A stretch of 64,000 nucleotides of DNA from Amycolatopsis alba DSM 44262 (GTDB taxonomy: Bacteria; Actinomycetota; Actinomycetes; Mycobacteriales; Pseudonocardiaceae). Positions 33,640 through 42,303 of this stretch are shown here, in pieces. Each line of letters opens with the position of its first letter. The stretch's first letter is position 1. The stretch spans positions 955,021 through 1,019,020 of the forward strand of contig NZ_KB913032.1 in assembly GCF_000384215.1 (NCBI RefSeq), read 5' to 3'. Below the pieces are notes generated by a model. That model saw only the letters and a list, made by a program, of their open reading frames with translations, had not been told where the DNA came from and ran no database searches. The position numbers were made by a program, and so were the translations under genes.

Positions 33640-34839
33640 GTGACCACACCACTTTCCCGTAGACGCTTTCTCGTCATCGGCGGTACGACCGCCGCGCTGG
33701 CCGTCACCGGCCTGCCCGCCCTCGCCGAACCGGCCACCGGCACGCCGGTCATCGCTTGGAACCGCACGCTGCTGCGGATCGTCCGGACTCCAGGGGCGCA
33801 TCCGGCGACCGTGCATCCCACGCGCAGTTTCGCCATGCTGCACGCGGCCGTGCACGACGCCGTGGCGGCCACCCGGTCGCAAACGGCCGCCGCGTCCCAA
33901 GCGGCGCACGACGTGCTGGCGAGCCTGTATCCGGCGATGGCCGCAGACTTCGCCGCCCAGCTGGCCCGTGAACTGGCCACCGCTCACGATCCGGCGCCCG
34001 GAATCCGCGCCGGTAAGCAAGCCGCCGAGCAGATCCTCCGAGCACGCGCCGATGACGGCTCCACGGCCACCCCACCCACGATCCCACCGGGCACCGAACC
34101 AGGCCAGTACCGCCCCACCCCGCCAGGGTTCGCGCCGGCGGTGTTCACCCACTGGTCGGCCGTGCGGCCGTTCGTCTTGGCCCGAGCCAGTGTTTTCCGG
34201 CCCGGCCGGTACCCGGAACTCACGAGCGCGCGGTACGCGACCGCCGCGAACGAGGTCGCCTCGCTCGGGCAGGACACCAGCACGACCCGTACCGCAGACC
34301 AGACCGAGCAGGCGAAGTTCTGGGCCGCGCCGATCTGGAACCTCTGGAACGAGATCGCCCAGTCCGTACTCGCCACCGCCTCCACGGCGAGCGCCGCGCA
34401 GGTGTTCGCCCGGCTCAACCTCGCGTTCGCCGACGCCGTGATCGCCTTCTACGACGCCAAGTACCACTATCGGATCTGGCGGCCGATCACCGCGGTCCGG
34501 CTGGCCGACACCGACGGCAATCCGGCGACCACGGCCGACCCGGCCTGGAACAGCCTGGCGACCACCCCGGCAGATCCGGCGTACCCCGGCGCGCACAGCG
34601 TGATCTCCCAAGCGGGCGCGACGATCCTGCGACACGAACTCGGCTCTCGCCGGATGCTGTCGGTGACGTCCGAGGCGTTGCCGGGGATCGTCCGGCACTT
34701 CCGGACGTTCCAGCAGGTGGCCGACGAGGCCGGGGAAAGCCGGATCTTCGCCGGCGTGCACAGCCGTCTCGATCACGTCTCGGGCCGACGTCTCGGATCG
34801 GCCGTGGCCCGAGTCGTGTTACCGGACGTGCACCGCTAG
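33640..34839 (+). CDS. Vanadium-dependent haloperoxidase / PAP2-like enzyme with Tat signal
   Basis: 399 residues from GTG at 33640. The N-terminus has a Tat signal (SRRRFLVIGGTTAALAVTG), so it is exported folded. The catalytic region contains KYHYRIWRPITAV (about 274, with the phosphate/vanadate-binding Lys and Arg), PAYPGAHSVISQAG (about 313-326, the Gly-His-Ser core) and FAGVHSRLDHVSG (final His). This matches the vanadium haloperoxidases and acid phosphatases; which activity it has cannot be told. It is divergent from the ECF sigma factor and could be in its regulon. Confidence 0.85.
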   Translation: MTTPLSRRRFLVIGGTTAALAVTGLPALAEPATGTPVIAWNRTLLRIVRTPGAHPATVHPTRSFAMLHAAVHDAVAATRSQTAAASQAAHDVLASLYPAMAADFAAQLARELATAHDPAPGIRAGKQAAEQILRARADDGSTATPPTIPPGTEPGQYRPTPPGFAPAVFTHWSAVRPFVLARASVFRPGRYPELTSARYATAANEVASLGQDTSTTRTADQTEQAKFWAAPIWNLWNEIAQSVLATASTASAAQVFARLNLAFADAVIAFYDAKYHYRIWRPITAVRLADTDGNPATTADPAWNSLATTPADPAYPGAHSVISQAGATILRHELGSRRMLSVTSEALPGIVRHFRTFQQVADEAGESRIFAGVHSRLDHVSGRRLGSAVARVVLPDVHR

Positions 34840-34874
34840 CCGCCAAACACCGGCCTGCGGTCTCTCCGCGTGTC

Positions 34875-35279
34875 TCAGGACAGCTTCTGGGCTTGTTCGG
34901 AGCGGAGACGCTGGTCGTAGCCTTGCTGGCAGTTTTGGATTTCGTCGGTGTGGGCGACCGTCCAGTCGTACAGGCGACCGAACGGCTCCCGAAGGGATTC
35001 TCCAAGCGGGGTAAGGGAATACTCCACCCCGACCGGTGAAGTCGGCAGCACCCGCCGCTCGATCATCCCGTTGCGTTCCAGACGGCGCAGGGTCTGGGTC
35101 AGGACCCGCTGGGTCACGCCTTCGAGGCGGCGTTTGATGTCGTTGAACCGGCGAGGCCTTTCGAGGACGGCCATCGCCATCATCGACCACTTGTCGGCGA
35201 TCTGGTCGAGAATCGGACGGCTGGGGCAGTCGGCCCGGTAGACGGTGCCGGTGTCCGCGTCGGTGCCAGGAGCAGCCAT
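34875..35279 (-). CDS. HxlR-family transcriptional regulator
   Basis: 134 residues. CPSRPILDQIADKWSMMAMA at the start has the family's conserved Cys and the WS in the first helix; the helix-turn-helix FNDIKRRLEGVTQRVLTQTL and wing RRVLPTSPVGVEYSLTPLGE follow. These dimeric regulators often sense aldehydes or quinones through the N-terminal Cys. It is divergent from an enoyl-CoA hydratase-like gene, and a TCTAGGT-N11-ACCTAGA dyad lies between them. Confidence 0.9.
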   Translation of the reverse strand: MAAPGTDADTGTVYRADCPSRPILDQIADKWSMMAMAVLERPRRFNDIKRRLEGVTQRVLTQTLRRLERNGMIERRVLPTSPVGVEYSLTPLGESLREPFGRLYDWTVAHTDEIQNCQQGYDQRLRSEQAQKLS

Positions 35280-35347
35280 GCCGGTATCCTCCGCGATCCT
35301 TGAGATGCCGAAAGTGCGTTCTTGACGCTGGTCGATCCCAGCCGGAC

Positions 35348-35372
35348 TCTAGGTATACATCAGGAACCTAGA
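35348..35372. promoter_or_regulatory. Probable HxlR operator
   Basis: TCTAGGT (35348-35354) and ACCTAGA (35366-35372) form perfect 7-bp arms with an 11-bp spacer that begins ATACAT; the palindrome GTATAC spans 35353-35358. It lies 30 bp before the hydratase-like ATG and about 70 bp from the HxlR start. Confidence 0.6.
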
Positions 35373-35401
35373 TGCCTGCCAGGTACGGATCGGAGATCTG
35401 C

Positions 35402-36235
35402 ATGCACCACGACGCCTACGCGACCCTGCGAGTGAGCCGCGAGGCCGGCATCGTCCGCGTCACCCTCGACAACCCGCCCGTCAACGTCCTCGACGTCACT
35501 CTCATGACAGACCTCCGGCGGCTGCTGACCACGTTGCGGGACGACGACTCGGCACGGGTGATCGTGTTCGACAGCGCCGACCCGGAGTTCTTCATCGCCC
35601 ATGTCGACATGTCCCTGGTCGACGCGCCGGACGCCTTCGACGAACTCGCGGCCGAGGTGCCCGCCGGTGTCAACGTCTTCCAGGCACTGGGGGAACTGTT
35701 GCGGCACCAGCCTCAGGTGACGATCGTCAAGCTCGCCGGCCTGGCGCGCGGCGGAGGGGCGGAATTCGTCACGGCCGCGGACATGGCGTTCGCGGCGATC
35801 GGCCCCGCCGGAATCGGCCAGATCGAGGCCCTCATGGGAATAGTGCCCGGCGGCGGAGGCACCCAGTACCTCGCCGGCCGGATCGGCCGCAATCGCGCTT
35901 TGGAGGCGGTGCTCGGCGCCGACCTGTACGACGCACAGACCGCCGAACGCTACGGCTGGGTCAACCGGGCACTCCCCGCCGACGAACTGGACGACGTTGT
36001 CGACCGCCTGGCCCGCAACATCGCCGCGCTGCCCGATGGCGTGGTCGCCGCGGCGAAACACGCCATCGTCCCCGACGATCTGGCCGAGGGCTACCGGCGA
36101 GAACACGACGCCTGGGCGGATCAGTTCGTCCGGCCCGCGGCCGAACGGCTGATCCGGGCCGGTCTGGCCCACGGCGCCCAGACCCGCGACGGCGAACGCG
36201 ATCTGGAGGGCTTGCTCCGCAGGCTGGCCTGCTGA
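35402..36235 (+). CDS. Enoyl-CoA hydratase/isomerase family protein
   Basis: 277 residues from ATG at 35402 (GGAG six bases upstream; a frame start 30 bp earlier is less likely). Crotonase landmarks: VTLDNPPVNVLDVTLMTDL at the start, the oxyanion-hole segments FFIAHVDMS and LAGLARGGGAEFVTAADMAF, and MGIVPGGGGTQYLAGRIG. In the catalytic region the second Glu of a hydratase (usually after GGG..) is not obvious, so isomerase or other chemistry is possible. Likely controlled by the divergent HxlR protein. Confidence 0.85.
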   Translation: MHHDAYATLRVSREAGIVRVTLDNPPVNVLDVTLMTDLRRLLTTLRDDDSARVIVFDSADPEFFIAHVDMSLVDAPDAFDELAAEVPAGVNVFQALGELLRHQPQVTIVKLAGLARGGGAEFVTAADMAFAAIGPAGIGQIEALMGIVPGGGGTQYLAGRIGRNRALEAVLGADLYDAQTAERYGWVNRALPADELDDVVDRLARNIAALPDGVVAAAKHAIVPDDLAEGYRREHDAWADQFVRPAAERLIRAGLAHGAQTRDGERDLEGLLRRLAC

Positions 36236-36331
36236 TCAGCGCGCCCCCCTGGGCGCTCCTTCCGCGGTACCTGGCCCGGCTATCGTGGCCGAAGCGATCA
36301 TCCGAGCTTCCGAAGGACGGCCCAGCCGATC

Positions 36332-37339
36332 ATGAGTACGTCGTACGTTTACCGGATCACCAAGTACGACCCGGCCGATCGCGACGAGTGGGGCAGGTAC
36401 CACGGGTCCGAGGACGTGTCGAGCGATCATGGTCCGGCGGAGGCCGCCTATCTCGCCGCGGTGACGGCGTTCGCCGAGGACACCGGAGTGACCCTGCTGA
36501 ACATCCGCGACCCCGAGGTCACCGGATTCGTCCACTTCGGAGTGGAGCCACCCGTTGACGGACACGGACTGCACGGGCTGTTCCCGCCCGACCTCACCGG
36601 CTACCACGACGGCGCACAGATCACCTTGGACGTCGGACGTGAACTGGTGCGCGCCATGCTGCGCGACAACGGCGCGTGGTGCCGCCTCGAAGCCGAAGAC
36701 CGGTTCTTCGTCCACATCGGATACGACCAGTACATGTTCATCGGCAGCGACCGACCGTGCGGAGATGCGGTCGCGCTGACCAACGCGGGCGGTTTGTTCG
36801 CCGAAGCGGTGGACGGCTCGCCCTACGACCCGGATGACGACGAGCCGTACGAGTCGCGTCCGGCGGACGCGACGTTCTGGGCCGAGGTGGCGGGACTCGT
36901 GGCACGGCGCGGCGCGGTCCTGGTGGAAGAGCAGGTCGTCGGCAACCACTCCCGTTGGCATCGGCTCACCGCCGACGCTGTACCGGTCTTGGGTCCGCGC
37001 GTCCTGCTGAGCGTGTGGCCGGACCTGTCCACCGATGTTGGGGAAGTGCTGCGCGCGATGCCGCCGGGCTTCGTCGGCTGGGCCGTCCTGGAGCACGCGG
37101 ACGGCCGCATCCGGGGCTTCCACGCCGACAGCGATGCCCGAGCAGGCCTGGCCGAAGCGTTCTCCGGCGCACGTGCGGCCATCCTCCTGCCGCTCACCAC
37201 CGACGACTACAACCCACTGCTGGTGGCTGTGCGACCGGACGACGACGGAATCGTCCGCGCACGCTGGCCCCAGCTGACCGCGGATGACGAACCTACGGTG
37301 CGCCAGGGTGCGTCCCCTCAGGCGAGGGTGGCGCCGTAG
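36332..37339 (+). CDS. Hypothetical protein
   Basis: 335 residues. The N-terminal portion (YVYRITKYDPADRDEWGRYH, then GPAEAAYLAAVTAFAEDTGV) is, from memory, conserved in Streptomyces proteins of unknown function. The middle region is acidic (YDPDDDEPYES). The C-terminal third (HADGRIRGFHADSDARAGLA) looks like a separate alpha/beta domain. There is no signal or membrane segment. Its 3' end overlaps the convergent protease gene by 22 bp. Confidence 0.7.
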   Translation: MSTSYVYRITKYDPADRDEWGRYHGSEDVSSDHGPAEAAYLAAVTAFAEDTGVTLLNIRDPEVTGFVHFGVEPPVDGHGLHGLFPPDLTGYHDGAQITLDVGRELVRAMLRDNGAWCRLEAEDRFFVHIGYDQYMFIGSDRPCGDAVALTNAGGLFAEAVDGSPYDPDDDEPYESRPADATFWAEVAGLVARRGAVLVEEQVVGNHSRWHRLTADAVPVLGPRVLLSVWPDLSTDVGEVLRAMPPGFVGWAVLEHADGRIRGFHADSDARAGLAEAFSGARAAILLPLTTDDYNPLLVAVRPDDDGIVRARWPQLTADDEPTVRQGASPQARVAP

Positions 37340-37992
37340 GCTGCGAGCACGGAACGTAGCGGCTGGAAGAAGCTGACTTGACTGTTCCCGCCGGACAGCA
37401 CTCCGTAGCCGACTCCGCCATAGAACAACGGGCCGCCGCTATCGCCGCTTTCGATGGGGATGTCGGTCGCGATCGTCCCGACGACCTGCTTGCCCTTGCC
37501 GTAGTTCACGGTCTGGTTGAGGCCGAGAACCTTTCCGCACGTCTTCTTCGTCGTCATGCCGCTCTTGCACACCGTTTGCCCCACCTGGGGGATGCCCGCG
37601 CGCAGGATCCGCTGGGTGCGGCCGTCGTAGAGGTTGACCCGGCTGTGCCCGGAGCCGGAAAGGTCCCTGATACGACCGTAATCGGTCACCGGGAAATGGG
37701 TGTCCACGTTGGGGCCGATACCTTGCCAGTCCAGCCCGTGTTCGGTGCAGTGCCCGGCCGTGAGGATGTACCGGACTCCCTGGACGAGGATCGCGAACCC
37801 CGCTGAGCAGTAGTACGGTTCGCGGCCGGGTCCCGGCGAGACCGTGTACATCGCATCACCACTGTTCACGACCGCCTGCCGTGTCGCACCGGCCGCAGCA
37901 GGCGCCGCGGAAGCGACCGGGCAGGCCAGCAAGACGGCCGCGGCCGCGGAAATCAGCACACCGGCCTGTTTGAGACGTGAGCAGCCGAACAT
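37318..37992 (-). CDS. Secreted trypsin-like serine protease (S1 family)
   Basis: About 224 residues. A signal peptide (LISAAAAVLLACPVASA) is followed by a chymotrypsin-fold domain with the catalytic triad: TAGHC for His, a central Asp in the NVDTHFPVTDYG or following region, and ESGDSGGPLF for Ser. A disulfide near the His (CSAGF...TAGHC) is typical. It resembles the actinomycete streptogrisin and alpha-lytic-like proteases but lacks a long pro-region. I prefer the ATG at 37992 for spacing from GGAAGG; an ATG two codons upstream is possible. Confidence 0.88.
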   Translation of the reverse strand: MFGCSRLKQAGVLISAAAAVLLACPVASAAPAAAGATRQAVVNSGDAMYTVSPGPGREPYYCSAGFAILVQGVRYILTAGHCTEHGLDWQGIGPNVDTHFPVTDYGRIRDLSGSGHSRVNLYDGRTQRILRAGIPQVGQTVCKSGMTTKKTCGKVLGLNQTVNYGKGKQVVGTIATDIPIESGDSGGPLFYGGVGYGVLSGGNSQVSFFQPLRSVLAAYGATLA

Positions 37993-38241
37993 GGTCATGT
38001 CCTTCCGTCCTTTGAAGACTGGATATGTGCGACCAGTCCAGTGCAGCGCGGTCCGCGACACAATCGGAGTCAGCCTGACGAGTGATCAGCAGCTGTCGTC
38101 CCTGGTGAACGAGCGGCGGGGTGATCGACGGACCGAGACACTGATGACGGCGACAACGCCACCATCCACATCGGACAGTCCAGTCGCGGCACGGCGGATC
38201 GCCCCGCGATTGCGCAGATCCTTGCCCGACCGCCGCGAGAA

Positions 38242-38961
38242 TCAGTCAAAGGGGACATATCCCAATCGATATCCCACACTGTGCACGGTGGCGATGACTT
38301 CACGCCCCAGTTTGCGCCGCAGGTGGTAAACGTAGGTGTCCACGATGGATTTGGCTTGCCGTTCCGGGAACACCAGCGCCTGCAGCCGCGCCCGTGACAC
38401 CACCCGCCCCGGTTCGCTTCCCAGTACGGCGATCACGGCGCATTCCCGCCGGGTGAGAGTCACCCAGGCCCCGTTCTCGTACATCACCACTCGCCGCGCG
38501 ACGTCGACGCGCGCCGCGCCCAAGTGCACCGTTCCGGTTCTCTGGGGACTTCTGCGGTGCAATGCCCGCACGCGGGCCAGCAACTCCTCGGCCTCGGTCA
38601 GGTCGTCCACGCAGTCGTCCGATCCGGCCTGCAAGCAGGCGACTCGGTCCTGCACCTGCCCACCCGCCGTCAGCATGATCACCGGGGTGAGCACCTGCGC
38701 CCGCCGAAGTTTTCTCATCAGGGCCAGGCCACGTCCCGCCTGGAGTCTCCTGTCGAGAACGATGATGTCGAATTCCCGCGAGAGCGCCCGGATGAGCCCG
38801 TTTCCGGCGTCCGTGACCCGTTCAGCGGCACAATTCGTGCGGCCGAACGCATCGGTGAGCCGAGCCGCGACATCCGGATCTCCGGTGATCAGCAGGACCC
38901 GCATCTCCGCGCTCGCCAGCCGCTCCTCGAGCACAAGCGGATGGCCGGCGTACCCGCCCAT
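38242..38961 (-). CDS. OmpR-family response regulator, orphan with an atypical receiver
   Basis: 239 residues from ATG at 38961 (GGGAGG six bases upstream). The receiver has the phospho-acceptor Asp70 (DIIVLDRRL), Asp28 and Thr98 (IMLTAGG), but the first acidic residue is Gly27 and the near-invariant Lys is missing (AGSDDCVDDLTEAEE instead of a KPF ending). The C-terminal winged helix (LTRRECAVIAVLGSEPGRVV, YVYHLRRKLGREVIATVHSVGYRLG) is a normal OmpR DNA-binding domain. No histidine kinase is adjacent. It could work without phosphorylation, and is upstream of the protease gene. Confidence 0.85.
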   Translation of the reverse strand: MGGYAGHPLVLEERLASAEMRVLLITGDPDVAARLTDAFGRTNCAAERVTDAGNGLIRALSREFDIIVLDRRLQAGRGLALMRKLRRAQVLTPVIMLTAGGQVQDRVACLQAGSDDCVDDLTEAEELLARVRALHRRSPQRTGTVHLGAARVDVARRVVMYENGAWVTLTRRECAVIAVLGSEPGRVVSRARLQALVFPERQAKSIVDTYVYHLRRKLGREVIATVHSVGYRLGYVPFD

Positions 38962-39082
38962 GGATTTCCTCCCACCGTGCTTCTCTCATCAACAGCGAGA
39001 CTCCGCGAAAATTCGTTTCACTTTCAACTATTAGCACGGTTCCGGAAAGTTGACATACCCTCTTTGGTCGGGCCGCCCTTTC

Positions 39083-39988
39083 TCAACCGGTCCGTTCGCC
39101 CGCGGGCCGCAACAGATCCGGCAGCCGTTCCGCCAAGGGCGCGATCGGGGAATCCGGCAACCAGAGCAGACGCGTCCGACGCCATAGCCCTGGATCACTC
39201 AGCCGTACCAGGACGACTCCATCGCCCGTCGGCTCGTGCGGCGACATCAACGCCACCGTCTGCCCCAGCCGGACCAGGGTTTCGGTACTCACGCGATCGA
39301 CACCACGGTGCCGCAGCCGTGGACTGAACCCGACCCGGATACAGGCTTCCTGAAGGCTTCGCCACTCGTCCTCGGACTGATCGAGGGATTTTGCCCAGAT
39401 CTCCCCGGCCAGGTCGGAAAGGCTGACCGACTGCCGCGAAGCCAGCCGGTGCCCAGCGGAAAGCGCGACAAAGAGCGCTTCTCGGCCCAGATCGTGGTCG
39501 AGGAAGCCGCCCAGCCGGGGGCGCGAGTGGTATGCGTGCTCAGTGATCACGACGACGTCCCAACGGCCTTCTTCCGCCGCGGCGAGCGCCTCGTCGGATT
39601 CGCCGACCACAAAGGTCTCGTGTTCACAATCCGGGAGCAGCTCGACGAACGCGCTCATGATCCGCGGCAGGTGACGGCTGTCCGTCGCGCCCACCCGCAA
39701 CGTCCTGCTCGGGTCCACCCCGCGGCCGAGTTCGCGGGCGCTGGAGACGAGTTCGTCGAAACGGGCCAGAAGATCACGGGCCTCGGCGACGAACTGCATG
39801 CCGAGGGTGGTCGGCACGACCCCCTCGGCGCGGCGTTCGAACAGTTCGGCGCCCAGGTACTGCTCGATGCGTTTGAGCTGTGCGGTCACCCCCGGCTGGG
39901 CGACCCCGATGGTCATCGCCGCTCGCCTGATCCCGCCGGCGTCGGCGACCGCCACCGCGAGCGCGAGGTGTCGCAAGGTCAGCTCCAT
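39083..39988 (-). CDS. LysR-family transcriptional regulator
   Basis: 301 residues. The N-terminus (MELTLRHLALAVAVADAGGI, RAAMTIGVAQPGVTAQLKRIEQYLG) is the LysR helix-turn-helix with linker helix; the C-terminal 200 residues form the two-lobed effector-binding domain (TLRVGATDSRHLPRIMSAFV). The ATG at 39988 overlaps the end of the MFS gene by 10 bp, so it belongs to the flavodoxin-MFS-LysR operon that diverges from the 3,4-AHBA cluster, and it is the likely pathway regulator. Confidence 0.88.
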   Translation of the reverse strand: MELTLRHLALAVAVADAGGIRRAAMTIGVAQPGVTAQLKRIEQYLGAELFERRAEGVVPTTLGMQFVAEARDLLARFDELVSSARELGRGVDPSRTLRVGATDSRHLPRIMSAFVELLPDCEHETFVVGESDEALAAAEEGRWDVVVITEHAYHSRPRLGGFLDHDLGREALFVALSAGHRLASRQSVSLSDLAGEIWAKSLDQSEDEWRSLQEACIRVGFSPRLRHRGVDRVSTETLVRLGQTVALMSPHEPTGDGVVLVRLSDPGLWRRTRLLWLPDSPIAPLAERLPDLLRPAGERTG

Positions 39989-41505
39989 TGCTCTCCGATC
40001 CGACGCAGGCCAGGGGCGACAACGGCGCACCCGGCGAGAGAAAGCACCGTCGCCCAACCTGCCGTGACATGCATGGCGTGCACGTAAGCGGCGTCGGCCG
40101 CCGCGGCGAGCTCCGGCCTGCCCAGATCCGCCGCGACCGCCCTGGCACTCTCCGCCGAGTCACGCGCCCGCTCGGCCGCCGGTCCCGGCAAGCCGTTCAG
40201 CGCGGGTCGAATGGTGTTGCCGTAGGCCAGCGTCAACACGGAACCGAGTACGGCGACGCCGATCGTGCTGCCGAGCGGCCGGGTGACCGTGACCAGTGCC
40301 GCACCGGCGCCGACACGGTCGTCCGGAAGCCCGCCGACCAGCCTGGAGGTCAACGGGGCGAACGCCAGGCCCGCACCGAAACCCTGGATGAACAACATGA
40401 CGATGATCCACGCGATCAGCGTGCGCTCGTCGAAGAGCAAGTAGGAAGCGTAGGTCAGCGACGCGGTCACGAGTCCGGTCAAGACAGTGGTCCGCGCGCC
40501 GAACCGCTCCGCGGCGCCGGAACACACACGATTGCCGATGACGATGCCTGCCGCCGCGGAGAACATCACGAATCCCGCCTGGTCCGGCGTCAGGTGCCGC
40601 ACACCTTGCAGGAAGAACGCGCAGTAGAACAACTGCCCGGCGAGCCCGGCGAAACTCAGCAACAGGCCGAGGACTCCCCTGCCGAAACCCCGATTCAGCA
40701 GAAGCCGGACATCGAACGCCGGATTCCGCGCCCGCGACTGGTACCACGCGAACAAGGCGAGCAAGGCCATTCCCGCGGCCACGACGAGCAGCGCGGGCGC
40801 CGACGCCTCACGGCCGCATTGGACGATCCCGCCCACCAGGACCGCGAGCCCGAGGCCCGCCAGCGCCGCACCGCGCAGATCAAGGGGCCGAAGCCGTCCG
40901 GGTGCCGGGAGCCGCGGCAGGAACGCGCCCGCCAGCAGAAGACCCGAGACGATCGGGATGTTCACCAGGAAGACCGCCTGCCACGCGAAACGCGCCAGCA
41001 ACAGCCCGCCGAGCACCGGACCCACCGCGACGGCCACGCCTGCCGCGGACGACCACAGCGCCACCGCACGGGCACGCCGATCGGGCCGGAGCCCGGCGGT
41101 GACGAGGGTCAGCGTGGCAGGCGCGATCAGTCCGCCGCCCGCCCCCATCACCGCACGGGCCGCGATCAGCGCCACGCCGTCCGGGGAGATCGCGGCGGCC
41201 GCCGACGCGGCGCCGAGCAGGCCCAAGCCCGGCAGGAGCACACGGGACACACCGAACCGATCGGTCAGCGCGCCTCCGGCGAGGGTCACCGCGGCGAACA
41301 CCAGTGGATACGCGCTGACCGCCCAGGCCAGTTCACCGGTTCCGGCGCCGAGCCCGCGGACGGGGTCCGCCAGCACTTCGACGGCGACGTTGACGATCGT
41401 GTTGTCGAGCAGGACCAGTGTCTGGGAAACCAGCGCCACGGCAAGCATCAGCCGTCGGGTGCGCCGGGTCACCTCGCCGCCGGAAAGGGCGAAAGCACCG
41501 GTCAC
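39979..41505 (-). CDS. MFS multidrug efflux transporter, DHA2 type (14 membrane segments)
   Basis: 508 residues from GTG at 41505, which overlaps the flavodoxin gene stop (GTGA). LVLLDNTIVNVAVEVLADPV is motif D1 of the 14-helix DHA2 drug:proton antiporters; GGALTDRFGVSRVLLPGL is motif A, and GPVLGGLLLARFAWQAVFLVN is motif C. Placed beside a biosynthetic cluster and a LysR regulator, it probably exports and gives resistance to the cluster product. Confidence 0.9.
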   Translation of the reverse strand: MTGAFALSGGEVTRRTRRLMLAVALVSQTLVLLDNTIVNVAVEVLADPVRGLGAGTGELAWAVSAYPLVFAAVTLAGGALTDRFGVSRVLLPGLGLLGAASAAAAISPDGVALIAARAVMGAGGGLIAPATLTLVTAGLRPDRRARAVALWSSAAGVAVAVGPVLGGLLLARFAWQAVFLVNIPIVSGLLLAGAFLPRLPAPGRLRPLDLRGAALAGLGLAVLVGGIVQCGREASAPALLVVAAGMALLALFAWYQSRARNPAFDVRLLLNRGFGRGVLGLLLSFAGLAGQLFYCAFFLQGVRHLTPDQAGFVMFSAAAGIVIGNRVCSGAAERFGARTTVLTGLVTASLTYASYLLFDERTLIAWIIVMLFIQGFGAGLAFAPLTSRLVGGLPDDRVGAGAALVTVTRPLGSTIGVAVLGSVLTLAYGNTIRPALNGLPGPAAERARDSAESARAVAADLGRPELAAAADAAYVHAMHVTAGWATVLSLAGCAVVAPGLRRIGEQWS

Positions 41506-42098
41506 GACTCGCGCTCGCGGCCAAGCACGAACCGCTGCGCGCACCGGGCCACCCTGGCTCCCAGGTGCTCGGCCGTCGCGAGATCCGAGGCGTGCATGGC
41601 CGCGGGCTTCTCGTCCACATTGGATTGTGCCGCCGCGCCCAGATGGAAGCCCAGCCGGTTGAGGTCGCCGGGGCCGCCCTTGGTGGAGTTCCAGCCCGGC
41701 GGCAGGCCGAGGCTGACCCACAGCATTCCGTGCTGCGCGGCCAGGGTGGCGAAATAGGACAACGTGCTCGATTTGTCGCCCGCCTTCGATCCGGAGTTCG
41801 TGAAACCGGCGGCGATTTTGTCCACCCAGCGCGCGGTGAACCAGCGGCGGCTGCTGGCCTCGGCGAATGTGTGGAACGCCGCGGACGCCGTGCCCATATA
41901 GGTCGGGGCGCCGAAGACGATCGCGTCGGCGTCATCGAGCCGGAACCAGTCCCCCGCGGTGATCCGGCTGACGTCGATCGAGTCGACCACGACGCCGTCC
42001 CTCGCCTTGGCCCCGGCTTCCACCGCCTCCGCCAACCGCGCGGTGTGCCCGCGGCCACCGTGGTAGGCGATCGCGACACGGAGATCGGAATTCACCAT
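41502..42098 (-). CDS. Flavodoxin-fold NAD(P)H:quinone reductase-like protein
   Basis: 198 residues. The N-terminal FMN-binding strand-loop (RVAIAYHGGRGHTARLAEAV) and the DADAIVFGAPTYMGTASAAF and LSYFATLAAQHGMLWVSLGL segments match the WrbA/flavodoxin family of two-electron quinone reductases. It is the first gene of the leftward operon with the exporter and LysR regulator. Since 3,4-AHBA-type aminophenols oxidise to quinone-imines, it may reduce these and protect the producer; this is inference. Confidence 0.85.
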   Translation of the reverse strand: MVNSDLRVAIAYHGGRGHTARLAEAVEAGAKARDGVVVDSIDVSRITAGDWFRLDDADAIVFGAPTYMGTASAAFHTFAEASSRRWFTARWVDKIAAGFTNSGSKAGDKSSTLSYFATLAAQHGMLWVSLGLPPGWNSTKGGPGDLNRLGFHLGAAAQSNVDEKPAAMHASDLATAEHLGARVARCAQRFVLGRERES

Positions 42099-42196
42099 TG
42101 CTCCTTTCGCCGGAACGGTGAGTGGAATATGCCACGGAAACCTGAGAATCCGATCAAGAATCCCTGGTAACGCACCTTAGCGATGTCCTCAAAGCC

Positions 42197-42216
42197 TGAT
42201 AACTGCCGAGTTATCA
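42197..42216. promoter_or_regulatory. Perfect 20-bp palindrome between the divergent biosynthetic operons
   Basis: TGATAACT-GCCG-AGTTATCA has perfect 8-bp arms. It lies in the 205-bp gap between the flavodoxin-MFS-LysR operon and the 3,4-AHBA operon, about 100 bp from each start. A -35-like TTGACA occurs at 42259-42264 on the plus strand, but I see no good -10. Likely operator of the pathway regulator. Confidence 0.65.
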
Positions 42217-42303
42217 CCTGCTGGTATTTGATTTTCCCGGATCGACCCGACCAGACTTTTGACACGTTCGAAAAATCTCATCCGCAACGCGATAGGAGGT
42301 CCG

